DNA from: Xylaria sp. FL1777
Lineage: Eukaryota > Ascomycota > Sordariomycetes > Xylariales > Xylariaceae
Direction of reading: 5' to 3'
Length of the DNA: 64,000 nt
Assembly (NCBI GenBank): GCA_022578965.1
Contig: MU400533.1
Coordinates: 310,001-374,000 of the forward strand
Below are positions 60,949 to 64,000 of this stretch, piece after piece; position 1 is the stretch's first letter; the number at the start of each line of letters is the position of its first letter. The translations under genes were made by a program, and so were the position numbers. Under the pieces are notes generated by a model, which saw only the letters and a program-made list of their open reading frames with translations, did no database searches and was not told the DNA's origin.

Positions 60949-62340
60949 ATGCTCGACGAAAACCTACCAACATTTTACTTCAGACAGCCTTCTGACAATT
61001 CTCTCTCTACAAACCTATACTTTACTCAGAATGGATCAGAACCGAGTGCCGAATATATTTTACAGAAACTCGACCCAGCTCTCCCTCAGGCCAAGAACAA
61101 ATATGCCATAGCACTGGGCGACGCCACCGCTCAGGGTGTCATCTTTGCCGAAGTCCTGATTGAGCCCGAGTTCCAACAGCCCAGTCTTTCGGCCGCCGAG
61201 ATCCGCGCGCGCAACGGTGCTCCTGCAGCTCCAGCTCCAATAGTACCTGAGAGTTTTACAGTCCAGCTATACAACCCAGACCAGCAGGTCGTCGTCAGGG
61301 GGGAGAAGAGCATGTGGATGGGCAAAGAATCCTTCGAGTTCGAGATACCACAGCAAACGTTTCGCATGCCCTCGGCGTCACAGATTGACCGGCAACAAAA
61401 CGACCCCGTCGCAAATAGCCTTACGCCCAAGATCATGTTCAAATGGAAGCGTGAGAGCAAATTCAGCAAAGATATGACCTGCTACATGACAGGTCGCTCT
61501 GTGGGTGGTAAGAAGAGCAAGGAACCTGACATAACTGTGGCACTATACAAGCACGGGAGGGAGACAGCCGTCACCATCTACGAGCCCAATCTACAAAGGG
61601 TCGAAGTAGAAGACCGCAAAGGTCTTGAGATTGTTTTACTCCTAGGTGCCGAGGTCATTCGTGAGATATACCTGACAACTGGTCGAGACTCGTTCAATGT
61701 AGGGGGTGCACCGCCGAGTAAGCGCAAGAACTCTAGGCCCCTAGCCCACTCTCCAGGCTCTCCTAACCCCGATGTTTATACCATGACCTCGGCGGTTGGG
61801 ACCAACGTAAACTCGCCCATCACACAACAGCCTACTCCACCACAAGACGGCGAGATGAGGCGACCATCGGCCGCAAACCCACAGGACGAGCGTGAAAGAG
61901 ATAAAAGAGACAAGGCCGAGCAGAAGAGGATCAAGAAAATGCTAGAGGACGAGGAGAGAGAGCGAAGGGAGCGCGAAGCTGCAGTAGAGAAGGAAACCGA
62001 AAGATTAAGAAAAGAGTTTGGCATGGAAGGTCAAGACTATGGGCTGAGGCCCAATCTACCTCCGCGACAAAGTCCAAATACCACCAGTAATGTAGGTTCG
62101 AGTCGTCCTACGTTGCATCTACAGACCCCAGCTCCGCCACCGAGACCCTTAAGTGCCGGGCCAAGACCTGCTGGAGCTGGGCCTAGCAGTTGGTTCTCCC
62201 GTCCGGCTATGGGTCCCGGTATGACGCCTCCACCGCAGTTCTTCGGATCGCCTCCGCCACAATCTCAAACGAGACCCGGGTGGCGGAGACGTGGAAGCGG
62301 AGACGGCAAGATTCACAAGAAGAAGAGCACCTTTTTTTAG
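60949..62340 (+). CDS. conserved-looking fungal protein of unknown function
   Basis: A 463-aa protein in one exon. The first ATG in the long frame is at 60949 (MLDENLPTFYFRQP); codons upstream to 60898 start at TTG only. The first 240 residues look folded: YFTQNGSEPSAEYIL, KYAIALGDATAQGVIFAEV, ESFTVQLYNPDQQVVV, PKIMFKWKRESKFSKDMTCYM, DITVALYKHGRETAVTIYEPN, VEDRKGLEIVLLLGAEVIR. The rest is disordered: Ser/Pro-rich, a charged Arg/Glu/Lys helix (about 310-360), then Pro/Gly/Ser-rich with a basic end. I do not recognise a named domain and give no function; by pattern it resembles uncharacterised proteins found across Pezizomycotina. Confidence 0.75.
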   Translation: MLDENLPTFYFRQPSDNSLSTNLYFTQNGSEPSAEYILQKLDPALPQAKNKYAIALGDATAQGVIFAEVLIEPEFQQPSLSAAEIRARNGAPAAPAPIVPESFTVQLYNPDQQVVVRGEKSMWMGKESFEFEIPQQTFRMPSASQIDRQQNDPVANSLTPKIMFKWKRESKFSKDMTCYMTGRSVGGKKSKEPDITVALYKHGRETAVTIYEPNLQRVEVEDRKGLEIVLLLGAEVIREIYLTTGRDSFNVGGAPPSKRKNSRPLAHSPGSPNPDVYTMTSAVGTNVNSPITQQPTPPQDGEMRRPSAANPQDERERDKRDKAEQKRIKKMLEDEERERREREAAVEKETERLRKEFGMEGQDYGLRPNLPPRQSPNTTSNVGSSRPTLHLQTPAPPPRPLSAGPRPAGAGPSSWFSRPAMGPGMTPPPQFFGSPPPQSQTRPGWRRRGSGDGKIHKKKSTFF

Positions 62341-63266
62341 GAGAGCGAACAATATTTTAAGTATGTATAAACAGCAGCCCTCAGTAGAGCGGTATAGTTC
62401 CCAGCGAGCTTGTTCTCTAGAAATGCAGGCACAAAACCTTTATGGTACATGATAGTTAGTTGATACCCATGATAAAATTGCTTCACCTTATCTCCTTCGG
62501 TTGCGTAGTAGCATTGTAAATTCCGGGCTTTTCAAAATCAGTGCAATTATAATATTCCCTGATCTTTACTGGTATTACTTCCAGTATTTAGTATGTATTT
62601 AGTATGGAAGGCATGTTATATTTTCCATTTCATTCATCAGTCACATATCTACAGCATTCAGGCTTTAGTGGTACCTTCTTTCCTTCTTAATTAATAATTT
62701 CCTTACGTTACTCATTCTACCCTTACACAAGTTGTTCAATCGCACCAGAATCACACATCACACTCGTTTTCACACCGTTATCCTAGGACAGTCACTGCCA
62801 TCTCCCGAGATCAAGCTCGGAATACAATAACTCGTCTCGTCTCCATATCCTTCGATCACAGTTATACCCTACCAGAGTTTCTTTCTGTTGTATCATCCCT
62901 TTTCACCTTGAAGTCTTCTTCAGGTGTTAGACCAGGCACCTCTCACGGCAACATAGCCAGTATCATCATTGCCAAAAACCAAAGTAGTAACCGACCCTAA
63001 GGTGTATGCACGAAGCTCTACTAACCCTCCTTCTAAAATTATTACAACGTCTCTCGTGATATCGAAAGGTGCCTCCTCTAAATTGCCATTTAGACACTGT
63101 TACAATTATTAACTACTCAGCTTAACATACAACTAAATCCTACCTTCCCCCCCGGAATACAGAGCTCGGTTGTCCTAAATGCTTCAATATCTGCCAACCC
63201 CCTACCTAAGCAGCTCACCTTAGCGCCCTTATTTAACCTTCGCATGAACCAACATTTCGTGTCGAA
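62341..63266. other. intergenic, no gene recognised
   Basis: Between the unknown-function gene and the BRCT gene, both plus. No open frame above 60 codons. Pyrimidine-rich toward the right end. Confidence 0.65.
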
Positions 63267-63974
63267 ATGCCTTCCTTACTAAAAGATTGCGTCGTGTCAA
63301 TCGCAGGCGATCTCGACGACCCTGCCTGGAAAGAGGAAAAGGTGAGGCAATGGGTCCAGTACTGGGGCGGTAAATTCTCTGACATTGTCGACAACAATGT
63401 CACCCATCTTTTGTGCACTGAGCAAAACTTCAGAAAGAAGACCGGCCCTGTCAAGGCGGCGCTTAAAAACAAGGTCACTAAGGTAGTCGTGCGCGACTGG
63501 CTCGAGGACTCCAGTGAGTAATTTTATGTGTCACTGTCTTCCTTTCCTAGCCATTCCTAGGCGTAAAAGGAGTTATATTTCAAATAGAATCATCACCATA
63601 AGCTATATGTGCTACCAGGCCCCTTAATGGCGGCGCATAGAGTTGTACCTTTCTAACCCTGGGTTTCACAGTTAACAGGAAGGTGCGCTTGAAGACACTA
63701 GATTACCAGCTTGATGAGAAAGAGAAAAAGGAGGTTTCCAAGAAGCGCAAGCTTGAAAAGATGAAAAAGTGTTCGAGCAATGCGAAGGATTACATCGATG
63801 AACGTAAGTCATAAGAGGCTGCTCCAATGTTGTGAGGAAATAACATGTGTTAACCAAGCAAAACGATAAGGATTCTGGCATGTCTACCGCGATAGCACCT
63901 ATTTCGAGTACCAGATTCAACTCACGCGGATCGACGAAGAGAGCGGCAACGTCCGCGACAAGCATGTATTGACC
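63267..63974 (+). CDS. BRCT-domain protein, 5' part (runs off the window)
   Basis: Partial gene; three exons are visible, 63267-63513, 63672-63803 and 63871-63974, each ending in GTGAGT or GTAAGT. They give 161 codons in frame, and the next exon lies beyond 64000. Residues 1-82 form a BRCT domain (LKDCVVSIAGDLDD, WVQYWGGKFSDIVDNNVTHLLC, VVVRDWLEDS). A Lys/Arg-rich linker (KEKKEVSKKRKLEKMKK) follows, then FWHVYRDSTYFEYQIQLTRID, which starts a second domain resembling the one found after BRCT in several fungal proteins. A nuclear role, possibly in DNA damage, is inferred from BRCT only. Confidence 0.78.
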
Positions 63975-64000
63975 GTAAGTTACTACCCTTCTTCTACATT

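Noticed and set aside
60636..60995. 119-codon plus-strand frame with hydrophobic stretches
   Set aside because: It overlaps the start of the 463-aa gene in another register and lies mostly in its presumed leader; no family motif.

Overview
The window is nuclear DNA of a filamentous ascomycete (Pezizomycotina; the gene set would fit Sordariomycetes, but I cannot fix the class from sequence alone). Genes are interrupted by short spliceosomal introns, mostly 50-150 bp, with GTRNGT donors, CTAAC-like branch sites and AG acceptors. They encode typical mould families: a HET-domain protein, the AAA-recruiting peroxin Pex26, an alternative NADH dehydrogenase, a CVNH lectin and several GNAT enzymes. 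All gene models below were spliced by hand and each keeps a single open frame; none was checked against RNA.

Layout. Bases 1-7625 look gene-poor and contain a 10-N assembly gap inside long homopolymers. Then come an F-box/LRR protein (minus, 7626-9819), a 3.7-kb intergenic stretch with a heptamer repeat, a HET-domain protein with an RS-rich insertion (plus, 13555-16835), and a GNAT acetyltransferase with a 400-residue disordered leader (minus, 17502-19648). An ankyrin pseudogene (21471-22216), a secreted CVNH-type protein (23328-23987) and a GPHR-type membrane protein (minus, 24417-26060) follow. The centre is housekeeping: mitochondrial ribosomal protein mL46 (26835-28032), a PARN/CAF1-like protein that has lost most catalytic residues (minus, 29036-31043), Pex26 (32458-33982), the SF3b subunit PHF5A/Rds3 (minus, 34373-34902), a pinin/memA protein (35758-36742), an epoxide hydrolase (37481-38785), a Drs2-type lipid flippase (40277-44518), an isochorismatase-like hydrolase (45274-46367) and a type II NADH dehydrogenase (48198-50117). 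The right part holds a small GNAT enzyme with long introns (minus, 51129-52887), an Asn/Gly-rich single-pass membrane protein (54289-56314), a methionine-permease-like transporter (minus, 56805-58725), a conserved-looking fungal protein of unknown function (60949-62340) and the 5' part of a BRCT-domain gene running off the right edge (63267 onward).

The neighbours do not form one pathway or a secondary-metabolite cluster. They are independent genes for organelles (mitochondrion, peroxisome, Golgi), splicing and transport, mixed with fast-evolving accessory genes (HET, CVNH, ankyrin relic, pseudo-nuclease). Intergenic DNA is rich in dispersed TACCTA/TAGGTA motifs that are largely absent from the coding exons. 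No CRISPR array, rRNA, convincing tRNA or intact transposon was seen.
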